A DNA stretch of 45,622 nucleotides from an uncultured bacterium (GCA_905215555.1 CAJMQU010000035.1:1-45622), one strand, 5' to 3'; counted from the first letter of the stretch, positions 25,676 through 35,052 are shown. The notes: generated from the sequence alone by a model not told the origin. Translations and numbers: made by a program.

Positions 25676-26991
25676 AAAGGCAGACTTGGATAAAGACCCC
25701 TCTTTGGCTCACAGTTGCGTTGCTGGTATGTTGCCTCATTTCAGCCTGGCTGGCTGTGCACGGTTTTCATTTTAGCCTGTTTGTGGCCCTCTGCCTCACA
25801 GCGTTTGTTGCTTACACTATATATAGGTATATCCTACGTTCCGCCCGTGCCATGGCCCAGTTCATCTGGTCTGTGCGCTATTCGGAGTTTCTGTCCTCTT
25901 CCACCTCCAATCCGAATACCACCCAACCCCTTCCCGAAGAATTACTGGCAGAGATGCAGGATGCACTCGAACATTATCGCAGTAATCTGCAAAAGAAAGA
26001 GAGCCAGTTGCAATACTTTCAAGCTCTTGCCAATCATATAGACATGGCAATCCTCGTCTACACTCCCGACGGGCAGATGGAATGGGTTAATGAAGCGGCA
26101 AAACGCCTGATACATAGAGAGCGGCCACGAACCGTGGATGACCTGGCGGATTTCCATCCGGATTTGCCCGCCAAATTGCACGCACTGAAAGCGGGTGATC
26201 TTTCCGTCTGGCAAATAAAAGAGGAGGAGGAAACCGTGCAGCTTGCCCTTTCGGGCATGGAATTTATCATTCAGGGCCGGAAATTGTTAATTGCAGGAAT
26301 GAAGAACATCCACTCTGCACTGGACAGCCGCGAAACGGAGGCATGGCAAAAACTGATTCGTGTGCTGACGCATGAAATCATGAATTCCATCACTCCCATC
26401 ATTTCGCTGACGGAGCTGCTTACTAAATACGCCGATGGCCTGGAAGGTGACGAAGAAACCAAGACAGAAATAAAACAGATGCTGCAAACTATCGGCCGCC
26501 GGGGAAGCGGACTGGTGCGTTTCATGAACAGCTACCGGGAGGTCTCCCACTTGCCGCAACCTCTGCTGAAGCTTTACAGTGCAGAAGAATTGCTGGGGGA
26601 AGCGGTCCAACTGATGCAGAATGAAACAAGCGACCTGCATCTCTCTCTGCCTGCCGTTACACTGCGTTTCATTGCGGATAAGGAACAGATAGAGCAGGTT
26701 CTTATCAACCTGATACGGAATGCCCGCGAAAACGAAGCGACACAAATCACTCTTTCCGCGGGCATCACTCCAGGAAATCATCTTTTCCTGCGTGTTACTG
26801 ATAATGGAACCGGTATCGAACCGGAAGTGCAGGAACGCATCTTCATTCCTTTCTTCACCACCAAACCGACCGGATCGGGTATCGGATTGACTATCTCCCG
26901 GCAGATTATGCACCAACATCACGGAAGCATTGCAGTGCAGTCAAAGTTAGGAGAAGGAAGTACGTTTACGCTTCTGTTTCCGGTAGTTTGA
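25672..26991 (+). CDS. Sensor histidine kinase, NtrY/NtrB-like, partner of the NtrC-family regulator
   Basis: 439 residues. Two membrane segments (about 11-30 and 34-54) with almost no periplasmic loop, a HAMP/linker-like helix, a PAS domain (about 115-210), the dimerisation helix with H-box LTHEIMNSITPI (H234), and an ATP-binding domain with N-box LINLIRNARENE, DNGTGIEP and GSGIGL. All catalytic motifs are intact. The tiny periplasmic part suggests sensing within the membrane or cytoplasm. The ATG overlaps the regulator stop (ATGA). Confidence 0.93.
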   Translation: MKRQTWIKTPLWLTVALLVCCLISAWLAVHGFHFSLFVALCLTAFVAYTIYRYILRSARAMAQFIWSVRYSEFLSSSTSNPNTTQPLPEELLAEMQDALEHYRSNLQKKESQLQYFQALANHIDMAILVYTPDGQMEWVNEAAKRLIHRERPRTVDDLADFHPDLPAKLHALKAGDLSVWQIKEEEETVQLALSGMEFIIQGRKLLIAGMKNIHSALDSRETEAWQKLIRVLTHEIMNSITPIISLTELLTKYADGLEGDEETKTEIKQMLQTIGRRGSGLVRFMNSYREVSHLPQPLLKLYSAEELLGEAVQLMQNETSDLHLSLPAVTLRFIADKEQIEQVLINLIRNARENEATQITLSAGITPGNHLFLRVTDNGTGIEPEVQERIFIPFFTTKPTGSGIGLTISRQIMHQHHGSIAVQSKLGEGSTFTLLFPVV

Positions 26992-27011
26992 TACTTCCAA
27001 AAGCGGCAGTG

Positions 27012-27059
27012 TGTCAAAAACTCTGAAGAGCTAAATGATAGTGATTCTTACTTTTGACA
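27012..27059. terminator. Weak inverted repeat between convergent kinase and fucO genes
   Basis: TGTCAAAA (27012-27019) and TTTTGACA (27052-27059) are perfect 8-nt arms separated by 32 nt. They lie between the two stop codons and could form a weak bidirectional terminator. Confidence 0.3.
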
Positions 27060-27073
27060 TACTCCCAACTTTA

Positions 27074-28228
27074 TTATAATGCTTTTTTATACAAATCCAG
27101 AATAATCTCCTTCGTCACTTCACGAGGATTACCCGGTGTGCAAACATCAGCAATGGCAGCAGTAGCCAGTTTGTCGAGGTCACTTTCCTTGATGCCCAGT
27201 TCTGAAAGATGTTGCGGTATGCCTACCCTTACCGACAGCGCCCTCACGGCATCTACGGCGGCACGGGCAGCTTCTTCCTTGCTCATACCTTCCTTATATA
27301 CATTCATCGCTTTGGCAATCTCCATGTATTTATCGAGTGCGGCAGGTGCATTGAACTCCATGACGATAGGCAACAGTAACGCATTGGCCACACCATGAGG
27401 AATATCGAAAATAGCACCCAGCGGATGTGCCATACCGTGAACAACTCCCAGACCTACGTTTGAGAATGCCATTCCGGCAATATACTGCGCCACAGCCATA
27501 CCGTTACGGGCTTCGGCATTGGTCGGCTCAAACACTGCCGTCTCCAGATAACGGGTAATCATTTCGATAGCCTTAATCTCGAACATATCGCTCATTTCCC
27601 ACGCTCCTTTGGTTATCAGACCTTCGATGGCGTGTGTCAGCGCATCCAGTCCGGTAGAGGCAGTCAGTCCTTTAGGCAGCGTGTACATCAATTCGGCATC
27701 CACGATGGCGATTGCCGGAATGTCGTTCGGGTCTACACATACCATTTTCTTTTCGTTCACCTCGTCGGTAATCACATAATTGATGGTTACCTCGGCAGCG
27801 GTTCCCGCAGTGGTGGGTAATGCAATGATGGGCACGGATTTCTTTTTAGTGGGTGCCACACCTTCCAGAGAAACCACATCGCTGAATTCGGGATTGTTGG
27901 TGATGATACCGATAGCCTTTGATGTGTCGATGGAAGAGCCACCGCCAATAGCAAGGATGAAGTCGGCACCTGATTCGGCAAATGCTTTTACACCCGCATT
28001 TACATTGCTCACTGTAGGATTGGGTTTGATGTCACTGAATACAGTGTAAGGGATACCGGCTTTGTCCAGTACGGACAGCACTTTGTCGGCTACGCCGAAT
28101 TTAATCAAATCTTTGTCGGTTGATACAAAAGCTTTTTTCAAGCCGAGACGTTTAATTTCCTGCGGGAGCACTTCGCGGGCACCCGGTCCGAAGTAGGACA
28201 CTTCGTTCAAGACAAATCTGTTAATCAT
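27074..28228 (-). CDS. fucO: Iron-dependent lactaldehyde reductase (group III alcohol dehydrogenase)
   Basis: 384 residues from the ATG at 28228; an upstream ATG at 28252 adds 8 non-family residues. It strongly resembles E. coli FucO along its length. NAD-binding GGGS (95-98), ALPTTAGTAAEVT (136-148), iron ligands D195, H199, H264 and H278, and the VVHGMAHPLG and PHGVANALLLP segments are present. FucO reduces L-lactaldehyde from fucose or rhamnose breakdown to 1,2-propanediol with NADH. No fucose or rhamnose genes are in this window, so it stands alone; another primary alcohol or diol could be the substrate. Confidence 0.9.
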   Translation of the reverse strand: MINRFVLNEVSYFGPGAREVLPQEIKRLGLKKAFVSTDKDLIKFGVADKVLSVLDKAGIPYTVFSDIKPNPTVSNVNAGVKAFAESGADFILAIGGGSSIDTSKAIGIITNNPEFSDVVSLEGVAPTKKKSVPIIALPTTAGTAAEVTINYVITDEVNEKKMVCVDPNDIPAIAIVDAELMYTLPKGLTASTGLDALTHAIEGLITKGAWEMSDMFEIKAIEMITRYLETAVFEPTNAEARNGMAVAQYIAGMAFSNVGLGVVHGMAHPLGAIFDIPHGVANALLLPIVMEFNAPAALDKYMEIAKAMNVYKEGMSKEEAARAAVDAVRALSVRVGIPQHLSELGIKESDLDKLATAAIADVCTPGNPREVTKEIILDLYKKAL

Positions 28229-28301
28229 AATACGTTCATTTAAGTTCCGCACTTCTTTAGTGTTGATTTTACGGAAGGTTGATACTTCATTTTGTTTCCG
28301 A

Positions 28302-28335
28302 CAAAATTAGGAAATATACGGTAAGATAGGGCAAA
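28302..28335 (-). promoter_or_regulatory. Promoter of fucO
   Basis: A perfect minus-strand -7 box TAATTTTG (28302-28309), with TTTG at 28332-28335 and a 22-nt spacer, slightly longer than usual. Leader about 65-70 nt. Confidence 0.55.
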
Positions 28336-28366
28336 ACATTCTGATTTTTATAGTATGCAGAATGCT

Positions 28367-28390
28367 TTTAGCGGGCGGATGCCCGCTAAA
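28367..28390 (-). terminator. GC-rich hairpin right after the TonB-linked barrel gene
   Basis: TTTAGCGGGC (28367-28376) pairs perfectly with GCCCGCTAAA (28381-28390) around a 4-nt loop, starting within 4 nt of the barrel gene's stop codon. The following tract is not a long T-run, so it may be a terminator or an RNA-end stabiliser. Confidence 0.6.
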
Positions 28391-28393
28391 CTG

Positions 28394-30541
28394 TCATTTG
28401 AATCTCGACGTGTCCACCTCTTCCCTCTTCTTCTCCTTATATCCTCCGAACTTATACGTAAACGATACGCCGAACTCCCGGAAGCAACTGTAATCATTCG
28501 TCACATTCTGCGTACCGAAACGGATGCGTGGTTTTATCTGTCCTGTCTCAAAGATGTCGTTGCAGTAGAGATTAAGAATCGCTTTTCCTTTGGCAAAACC
28601 ATAACGCAGTGCAACGTTCACATAGCCCGATGAGGGTAAATCGTAAATGCCCTGAATGGCTTTGCTACGCGCCATACCGGTCAGTGTAAGTTTCAGATCC
28701 GGCTTCTTTGACAGTGTGAAATTATTTGTCAGCACAGCAATACCATAACAGATATCACGATTAAAGGGGATGTCCCAAAAGTCATCATCCTTCTCATGAT
28801 GCCACACTCCAATCAAGGTTAAGCGTGAATTTAACCATTGCTTTATATCAAACGGAATAGATGCCTGTATTACTGCCTGTTGTTGAAAATTAAAATTGAT
28901 ATATTTATATATTTCCACCAGGCGTTCCTGAGATTGATAAAGAGTTTGGGCAGAGTAATCCTTTGTATGAGAAAACCAGGCACTGAAGATATATTTGCTT
29001 TTCAAAATATGTGTCAGTTGAAGTTGATATTCTTGTGCCGGTTTTAGAAACGGATTCCCATGAATCTCAGAATATCCGCCACCTATATAAGAGATGGCAT
29101 CCTGCACAGCCCAATAGTCAGGATAATTTTTATCACTGCTTAAAGCAAGTTGCCAGACCTGCCCCGGTGCAGGCACATAGCTAAGGTTGATGGTAGGATA
29201 CCAGTCCCACTGATTCCATGCAGGCGTTTTGTAATGCTCCACTGCAAGCGAGGCATCCAGAGAAAGCTTATCGCCGAAACTCTTATTGAATCCGGCATAG
29301 AAGTTCAAAGTCTGCTCACGGCGGCGGGATTGCATATCGCCGGGAATGCCTGCGCTTTTTCCTGTTTTCGCATCCGTATCGTAATAATACTGATAGCTAT
29401 GGTCGATACTGGTGGTGTAGACGGCACCGTAGTTTAATCCCCATCCGTGTCCCAAATCATGCTCTTGGGCAAGAAAGAACTTCCAGCGGTTGATGCGCTG
29501 GCAATCTTCGGTAAAGAAAGCAAGTTCCTCACCTTGCATGACGCTGTGCAACAATTGGTCGGACGGCGAACGGTAATACGTCAGTTCGGCACCGGCTTTC
29601 AAGCCGAAAGGGGTACGGTAGTCCAGACGCCCGTTGTGCAGCCAGTCTCTGCTATTGCTGCGGGTGTTGGATTGCTGTGTACCGAAAATATCCATCAGAC
29701 TATGATGAGTTGAATAATTTCCGTTATAGACAAAGCTCAACTGATGGTCTTTGGCAATATTATAATCCGCGCCTACCCGAAAACTATGGGTATGGTTGCG
29801 GCTCCGGCCCACCTCATCGGTTGTTATGTGGTGGGTCGAACCGTCTGTCAGAGAATGCATAGACTCTTTGTCGGTCAGGCTATAACCCCTGCCGTGAGTA
29901 TGCGAGTAAAGAAAATCTGCTGAGAATTTATTTCCGTTATATATCAGGCTGGCACGTTCGTTGAAGCCTTCATAATGTTTCTGTTGATATTTTCCATAGA
30001 CTTCGCCCTGCCAGGAAGAGGGGCCTCCGGTGCTTTGCTTCAATGTGATGTTGATGAGCGCACCACGCACCTGATAGCGTGCCGGGGCATTATACATCAC
30101 TTCCGCTTTCTCGATGCGGCTGGCAGGAATACTTCTCAATAAAGAATAGAGCTGCTCGGTAGTCATGGTCGTTACCTTGCCGTCCAGCACCACCGTCACA
30201 CCTTGTCCGGCCAGCATCAGTCCGCCATCCATCTCGGTCACGCCCGGCAATTCTTTTACGGCATCATAGGCATTATCCACAGGAAGATTGCCGATAAGCC
30301 GGGGAAGGTCGTACACCAGTTTGCCGGGTTCCGCTTTCACGATGGGACGTTGCCCGGTAATCATGACTTCGGGAAGAGATTGATAAATGCTGTCCAGACG
30401 GGCGTCAGTGGTTATAAGACTGTCGGCACTGAGCACCCGGTCGTCATCTGCATCTGCATTTTTCGGTCTTTCTTGTGCAGAGAGACTTGCACTCAGCACA
30501 CAAAGCACCAGGGGAAGAAAGTAATTACACCTCATGTTCAT
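28394..30541 (-). CDS. TonB-linked outer-membrane beta-barrel protein
   Basis: 715 residues with a signal peptide (about 1-22, SLSAQ). A plug-like domain follows (about 52-170: VMITGQRPIVKAEPGKLVYDL, GVTVVLDGK, ASRIEKAEVMYNAPARY), then a long barrel of alternating beta-strands ending KFGGYKEKKREEVDTSRFK. It lacks the N-terminal carboxypeptidase-like domain and no SusD partner lies beside it, so it is not a Sus-type glycan importer. It belongs with the outer-membrane receptor/barrel type found next to Bacteroides two-component systems. It is divergent from the kinase/regulator pair at 30914-33136, which may control it. Ligand unknown. Confidence 0.85.
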   Translation of the reverse strand: MNMRCNYFLPLVLCVLSASLSAQERPKNADADDDRVLSADSLITTDARLDSIYQSLPEVMITGQRPIVKAEPGKLVYDLPRLIGNLPVDNAYDAVKELPGVTEMDGGLMLAGQGVTVVLDGKVTTMTTEQLYSLLRSIPASRIEKAEVMYNAPARYQVRGALINITLKQSTGGPSSWQGEVYGKYQQKHYEGFNERASLIYNGNKFSADFLYSHTHGRGYSLTDKESMHSLTDGSTHHITTDEVGRSRNHTHSFRVGADYNIAKDHQLSFVYNGNYSTHHSLMDIFGTQQSNTRSNSRDWLHNGRLDYRTPFGLKAGAELTYYRSPSDQLLHSVMQGEELAFFTEDCQRINRWKFFLAQEHDLGHGWGLNYGAVYTTSIDHSYQYYYDTDAKTGKSAGIPGDMQSRRREQTLNFYAGFNKSFGDKLSLDASLAVEHYKTPAWNQWDWYPTINLSYVPAPGQVWQLALSSDKNYPDYWAVQDAISYIGGGYSEIHGNPFLKPAQEYQLQLTHILKSKYIFSAWFSHTKDYSAQTLYQSQERLVEIYKYINFNFQQQAVIQASIPFDIKQWLNSRLTLIGVWHHEKDDDFWDIPFNRDICYGIAVLTNNFTLSKKPDLKLTLTGMARSKAIQGIYDLPSSGYVNVALRYGFAKGKAILNLYCNDIFETGQIKPRIRFGTQNVTNDYSCFREFGVSFTYKFGGYKEKKREEVDTSRFK

Positions 30542-30574
30542 TCGTTTTAGATATGATTATACTCTATTTTACCT

Positions 30575-30684
30575 TAGAGATTACCGGATGTCCACCTTGG
30601 TTAACAGGCCCGTTGACCAAGGTGGACGGATCCGTTCGGCAAGGTTGACAGGCCTGTTCACCAAGGTGAACACCCGATAATGCC
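30575..30684. repeat. Degenerate 22-bp tandem repeat with internal palindromes
   Basis: Units begin at 30597, 30619, 30641 and 30663, each 22 bp, with a weaker unit at 30575. The third reads AAGGTTGACAGGCCTGTTCA-CC; the second contains ACGGATCCGT and the third ACAGGCCTGT, both perfect palindromes, and the first AACAGGCCCGTT with one mismatch. They lie between the barrel gene and the divergent kinase gene. Similarity between units is about 55-75%. Confidence 0.7.
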
Positions 30685-30882
30685 TTGTTCCGGATCTGAT
30701 TATCCCTATACCTTTTGCACAGAATGCATGGTGTAAAACCATTTGTTCCCATCGCAACCGGCACGGCAAAGAACGGGGAAATTTACCGGACCTTGTGTTA
30801 TCCCAAACTTATGTAGTCTTATTTACTGTTATCAGAACTGTTATTTAGTCTTATCGCCTATCTGTCTAACGGTTATCTTTCT

Positions 30883-30890
30883 TACCTTTG
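30883..30890 (+). promoter_or_regulatory. Promoter -7 box of the kinase/regulator operon
   Basis: A perfect TACCTTTG on the plus strand, with TCTG at 30861-30864 (18-nt spacer) as a possible -33. Predicted start near 30897, leader about 17-20 nt. Confidence 0.55.
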
Positions 30891-30913
30891 TTTCATTAAA
30901 ATACAGAAATCGC

Positions 30914-32407
30914 ATGAAACTACCATTCAAACTTATCGCCATACTGGTCTTCTTCTCCTTGTTGGGCACCTTTGTCTACCAGGCCTACTGGCTCACGGGC
31001 TTATACAGCACAATGAAGCACGACCTGGAACAAAACATTATGGAAGCCATGCGCACAAGCGATTATAACGAAATGATGCTTCGCGTAGAAGGGTTGCAGA
31101 AAGATAACGAAAATCACGGAGAGGTTAAAGTATCCGCCGGATACGACTCGGACACCGGGAAATCTTTTGTAAATTCCACCACTACCATCGACAGGAAAGA
31201 CACAATAGGAAAGGCAAGCAAAGAAGAATTTTTCTCTGAAGAAGAACCACGCGCCGCCCTGCATACCGATGGAGGCTTAGATTTGATTCTGCGTAATAAA
31301 AGCACTATGCTGGAACTTGCCACCTACTTCCAGCAAGGATTACACTCGGGGCTGGATATCATCTCCGACCCAGATGTTGCCGTCTATGACAGCCTGCTAA
31401 GTCATCAACTGCTCGACAAAGGTATCGACCTTCCTTATCATCTGGAATATCTGTACAGTAGTAGCTTCAAATCGGACTCGTCTCATGTATTCACCGACAC
31501 AATCGCCTCCATATGCACACCCGGCTACGAACCGAGCCCGAAAGCCGCACAATATAATTATGCTTTCGACATTCACTCCAACAAAGTATACCGGCTCACA
31601 ATGGAGCCTATAAACAAGCTCGTACTCCGGCAAATGAGCGGCATCCTCGCCACCTCATTCGTAATCCTTATTATACTGAGTTTTTCCTTCTGGTTTCTTA
31701 TCCGCACCATCCTGCGGCAAAAGACGCTCGAAGAGATGAAAAGCGACTTCACCAACAACATCACCCACGAACTGAAAACACCCCTCGCCGTGGCATATGC
31801 CGCCAATGATGCACTGCTCAATTTCAATCTGGCGGAAGACAAAAAACAACGGGAAAAATATCTGGGCATTTGCCAGGAACAACTGCAACGGCTGGGCGGA
31901 CTGGTGGAACAAATCCTCTCCATGAGTATGGAACGCCGCAAAACATTCCGCCTGCATCCTGAAAATTTCCATCTGCACGACCTGTTCCCTACACTTATCG
32001 AGCAGCATAAACTGAAAGCGGACAAGCCTGTGGAAATCATCCTCGACATCGAACCGGAAGATTTGACAATAACCGCCGACCGCACTCATTTCAGCAACAT
32101 TCTGAGCAATCTGATAGATAATGCCATCAAATATTCTCCGGAGAAAGCCGAAATCGCCATTCACTGCCGGAAGACGGAAACCGGACAAGTGGAAATCTCC
32201 GTCAGCGACCACGGGACAGGTATACCTGCGGACAAGCAGCCGCTTGTGTTCGATAAATTCTACCGCGTGCCGACAGGAAACGTACACAATACGAAAGGCT
32301 ACGGCCTGGGACTTTTCTACGTGAAAACTATGGTAGAAAAACACAATGGCAACGTGACCGTGAAAAGCGAACCGGGCAAAGGGAGTACGTTTACAATAAG
32401 AATCTAA
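30914..32407 (+). CDS. Sensor histidine kinase of an OmpR-type two-component system
   Basis: 497 residues from the ATG at 30914; a longer frame upstream has no signal or family features. A membrane segment (6-25), a periplasmic sensor domain (about 30-240) without a recognised fold, a second membrane segment (about 244-265), dimerisation helix with H-box NITHELKTPLA (H285), and a complete ATP-binding domain (N-box SNLIDNAIKYS, DHGTGIP, GYGLGL). Overall form is like the RprX type of Bacteroides. The regulator gene follows with about 16 nt spacing. Confidence 0.93.
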   Translation: MKLPFKLIAILVFFSLLGTFVYQAYWLTGLYSTMKHDLEQNIMEAMRTSDYNEMMLRVEGLQKDNENHGEVKVSAGYDSDTGKSFVNSTTTIDRKDTIGKASKEEFFSEEEPRAALHTDGGLDLILRNKSTMLELATYFQQGLHSGLDIISDPDVAVYDSLLSHQLLDKGIDLPYHLEYLYSSSFKSDSSHVFTDTIASICTPGYEPSPKAAQYNYAFDIHSNKVYRLTMEPINKLVLRQMSGILATSFVILIILSFSFWFLIRTILRQKTLEEMKSDFTNNITHELKTPLAVAYAANDALLNFNLAEDKKQREKYLGICQEQLQRLGGLVEQILSMSMERRKTFRLHPENFHLHDLFPTLIEQHKLKADKPVEIILDIEPEDLTITADRTHFSNILSNLIDNAIKYSPEKAEIAIHCRKTETGQVEISVSDHGTGIPADKQPLVFDKFYRVPTGNVHNTKGYGLGLFYVKTMVEKHNGNVTVKSEPGKGSTFTIRI

Positions 32408-32422
32408 ATAACATTGCTTGTT

Positions 32423-33136
32423 ATGAAAACCAATGAATATATGGATAAAATCAAAGTATTACTGGTTGAGGATGAACAAACCCTCGCCATGATTATCAAA
32501 GATACACTGGAAGGTCAGAACTTCATCATCCATACCGCCAACGATGGTATAGAAGGTTTGCGCCTATTTTTCGACCTGCGCCCCGACGTCCTGGTGGCCG
32601 ATGTCATGATGCCCCGCATGGATGGCTTTGAAATGGTGCGCCGCATCCGCCAGACGGATAAACGGACGCCGGTACTCTTTCTCACCGCCCGTTCCGCCAT
32701 CAACGATGTGGTGGAAGGATTTGAACTGGGTGCCAACGATTACCTGAAAAAACCATTTGGCATGCAGGAACTGATTATACGCATCAAAGCGTTGGCAGGC
32801 AAAGCATTCAGCTTCAAGGAAGAACCTGAACAGGAAGAAACCCGTTTCGAAATAGGCGATTATCACTTCAATTCCATCACTCAAAAACTCTCGTATGCCG
32901 GAGCGGAAGAAGAACTCTCCCACCGCGAAGCCGAAATACTGAAACGCCTGTGCGAAAACCGTAACCAGGTGGTGAACACTCAGAATATCTTGCTCGACCT
33001 TTGGGGAGACGACAGTTTCTTCAACTCCCGCAGTCTGCACGTCTTCATCACCAAGCTACGCCACAAACTCTCGAAAGACGAGCGCATCCGCATTGTCAAT
33101 GTGCGGGGCATCGGATATAAACTGATCATCAACTGA
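32423..33136 (+). CDS. OmpR/PhoB-family response regulator
   Basis: 237 residues from the ATG at 32423 (an in-frame TTG at 32414 is less likely). Receiver domain about 10-125: acidic ED at 16-17, phospho-acceptor D60 in VLVADVMMPRMDG, T88, K110. C-terminal winged helix about 140-235, ending with RSLHVFITKLRHKLSKDERI and the typical VRGIGYKL. It probably binds DNA near the divergent barrel gene and its own operon. It is not close enough to RprY to claim that name. Confidence 0.94.
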   Translation: MKTNEYMDKIKVLLVEDEQTLAMIIKDTLEGQNFIIHTANDGIEGLRLFFDLRPDVLVADVMMPRMDGFEMVRRIRQTDKRTPVLFLTARSAINDVVEGFELGANDYLKKPFGMQELIIRIKALAGKAFSFKEEPEQEETRFEIGDYHFNSITQKLSYAGAEEELSHREAEILKRLCENRNQVVNTQNILLDLWGDDSFFNSRSLHVFITKLRHKLSKDERIRIVNVRGIGYKLIIN

Positions 33137-33159
33137 AACTTACATACGCACAACGACTT

Positions 33160-33524
33160 ATGAAAAAACTATTCTTCTTACTGTTTCTCCTTTCCGTTTT
33201 CCTCCGCATTGCCGCACAAAACGAGCAGCCGAAGGACAGTACATTGCTGAACCGTTTCCCAACGGAAAACAAAGGGTTACCACAAATAGCCCCGCCTACC
33301 ACATCCGCCACCTTCAGCCGGGAAATGCCGGAAAATACTTCCATCGATACGGACAGTACTCCGCTTTTGGAAAGCAGAATTCATTTAACTGGTTAGAGAG
33401 AAACAAAATTGCAGAACAGCTTATGCGTACATTGATTACCAGTTATAAGCACAATCCGTTAATTCTGTTCAAGGACAATAGTTATTTTCAAATAACGGCA
33501 CAACATATACAACTTTTATTTTAA
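33160..33524 (+). pseudogene. Small secreted protein gene, frameshifted
   Basis: The first frame (33160-33396) gives a signal peptide ending IAAQ and a Ser/Thr/Pro-rich stretch, then runs into SRIHLTG and a stop. In a different frame a clearly protein-like tail continues: YGQYSAFGKQNSFNWLERN, KIAEQLMRTLITSYKHNP, LILFKDNSYFQITAQHIQLLF, ending with TAA at 33522-33524. One frameshift near 33350-33375 joins them into about 121 residues. The gene directly follows the response regulator and precedes another small secreted protein with a similar start (…AQNE.P.DS). Function unknown; a real break or a sequencing error are both possible. Confidence 0.55.
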
Positions 33525-33593
33525 TAATTACTATATATTTCCATATTTCATACTTATTTGTTATATTCGCCTTTAAATAAAAACCATTTAGTG

Positions 33594-34139
33594 ATGAAAC
33601 AAATAGGTTTAATCATACTTCTATGCTTCCTTACCGTACGGGTAAGTGCTCAGAATGAAATACCTGCCGACAGCATCCGCAACATAGATATGTCTGGCGT
33701 GAAAGATTTCGACGGGTTCCTTTTGGATATGAACCTGATGAAAATGGCGACACCCCAGATGCCTAAATTCACCCTGGATATTCCTGATGCCAGCAAAGAC
33801 TATAGTTTCATGTTTCGCATGGATCCGAACGTAACCTACTCACAAGGATATTCGAATATGTTCAGTTTAGGCAGTTCCACTGTATACAGTCTAAATCCTT
33901 TCGGACTGACAGGCTTCGGTTCGTCTCCCCAGAATTTGCAGATGGGCAGCTTCCGGCTGAAGAACGGTATGCGCATCAACACGTATGGAGAATACAACAA
34001 AGATGGACGGAAGGTGTATAATCCTTCTGCCCTGCCGTGGGAACGGAATAACTTCAAAGGGGCTTTTGAGTTGAAATCAGCCAACGGGGCATTCGGAATA
34101 AGAATTGAAGTGCAACAGGGAAAAACCGGACCTTATTAA
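33594..34139 (+). CDS. Small secreted protein of unknown function
   Basis: 181 residues from the ATG at 33594. Signal peptide about 1-19 (VRVSAQ). The mature part is rich in Met, Asn, Ser and aromatic residues with beta-like alternation (YSFMFRMDPN, SSTVYSLNPFGLTGFG, GSFRLKNGMRINTYGEY), and no membrane segment follows, so it is likely periplasmic or surface exposed. Its start QNEIPADS resembles that of the broken gene before it, suggesting both belong to the same small family downstream of this two-component system. I do not recognise it. Confidence 0.7.
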   Translation: MKQIGLIILLCFLTVRVSAQNEIPADSIRNIDMSGVKDFDGFLLDMNLMKMATPQMPKFTLDIPDASKDYSFMFRMDPNVTYSQGYSNMFSLGSSTVYSLNPFGLTGFGSSPQNLQMGSFRLKNGMRINTYGEYNKDGRKVYNPSALPWERNNFKGAFELKSANGAFGIRIEVQQGKTGPY

Positions 34140-34152
34140 AGAAGATATACAT

Positions 34153-35052
34153 ATGAAAAAAAGAATATTAGTTATAGGCGCTAATGGTTTCACAGGACGC
34201 CGGATATTGAATGATTTGTCTCGCAACAACGAATATACCGTAACAGGTTGTTCCCTGCATGACGATATCGCTCCCGGCTCCGGGAATTATCACTTTATCA
34301 GTGCGGACATCTGCCAGATGGGAGAACAAGCTGCACTGTTTCGTGAAGTGCATCCTAACGTAGTAATCAATGCTTCCGCCCTTTCCGTACCCGATTACTG
34401 CGAAACGCATCGTGAAGAAGCGGAAATCATTAATATCACTGCCGTAGGTCAGTTGGCCTTCCGGTGCGAAGTATCCGGAGCACGTTTAATCCATCTTTCA
34501 ACAGACTTCGTGTTCAGTGGAGATAGCGGTCGCCTCTATACGGAAGAGGATGCTCCCGCTCCGGTCAATTATTATGGAGTAACGAAGCTGAAAGGCGAAA
34601 AGCGGGTGGCTGAACTATGTACCAATTATGCCATTGCGCGTGTGGCCGTGGTGTATGGCGCCGCCCTGCCGGGACAACACGGAAATGTATTGCAGTTAGT
34701 AGCGGACCGTTTGAGAAATAACGAAGAAATACGGGTAGTTTCCGACCAATGGCGCACGCCGACTTATGTGGGAGATGTATCGCAAGGAATAGAAAAGCTT
34801 ATCGGGCTTCCCACAAACGGCATTTATCATATCTGCGGCTCGGATTGCCTCACAATAGCGGATATCGCTTACCGGGTAGCAGATACACTGAATCTGGACT
34901 ATTCACTGATTTTGCCTGTCACCACCAAGCAAATGGAAGAAAAGACTCCCCGCCCCCGCTTTAGCGGAATGAGCATAGAGAAAGCACGCAACGAACTGGG
35001 ATATCGGCCGCATACTCTTGAAGAGGGTATCAAGCTGATGTTCAATATTTAA
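34153..35052 (+). CDS. RmlD-like sugar-nucleotide reductase (SDR family)
   Basis: 299 residues from the ATG at 34153. N-terminal NAD(P)-binding motif GANGFTG (7-13), substrate-domain motifs of the extended SDR/RmlD group: HLSTDFVFSGD (about 112-122), the active-site YYGVTKLKGE (Y and K four apart, about 141-150), and the late NGIYHICGSD segment. Closest type is dTDP-4-dehydrorhamnose reductase, but no other rhamnose pathway genes are near, so the exact substrate is open. Its stop overlaps the helicase stop on the other strand. Confidence 0.82.
   Translation: MKKRILVIGANGFTGRRILNDLSRNNEYTVTGCSLHDDIAPGSGNYHFISADICQMGEQAALFREVHPNVVINASALSVPDYCETHREEAEIINITAVGQLAFRCEVSGARLIHLSTDFVFSGDSGRLYTEEDAPAPVNYYGVTKLKGEKRVAELCTNYAIARVAVVYGAALPGQHGNVLQLVADRLRNNEEIRVVSDQWRTPTYVGDVSQGIEKLIGLPTNGIYHICGSDCLTIADIAYRVADTLNLDYSLILPVTTKQMEEKTPRPRFSGMSIEKARNELGYRPHTLEEGIKLMFNI

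Noticed and set aside
28394..30541. The TonB-linked barrel considered as a SusC of a polysaccharide utilisation locus
   Set aside because: There is no SusD neighbour, no glycoside hydrolase, and the N-terminal carboxypeptidase-like domain of SusC proteins is missing.
30588..30684. The 22-bp repeats considered as a CRISPR array
   Set aside because: The units are contiguous, degenerate and without unique spacers, and there are no cas genes.
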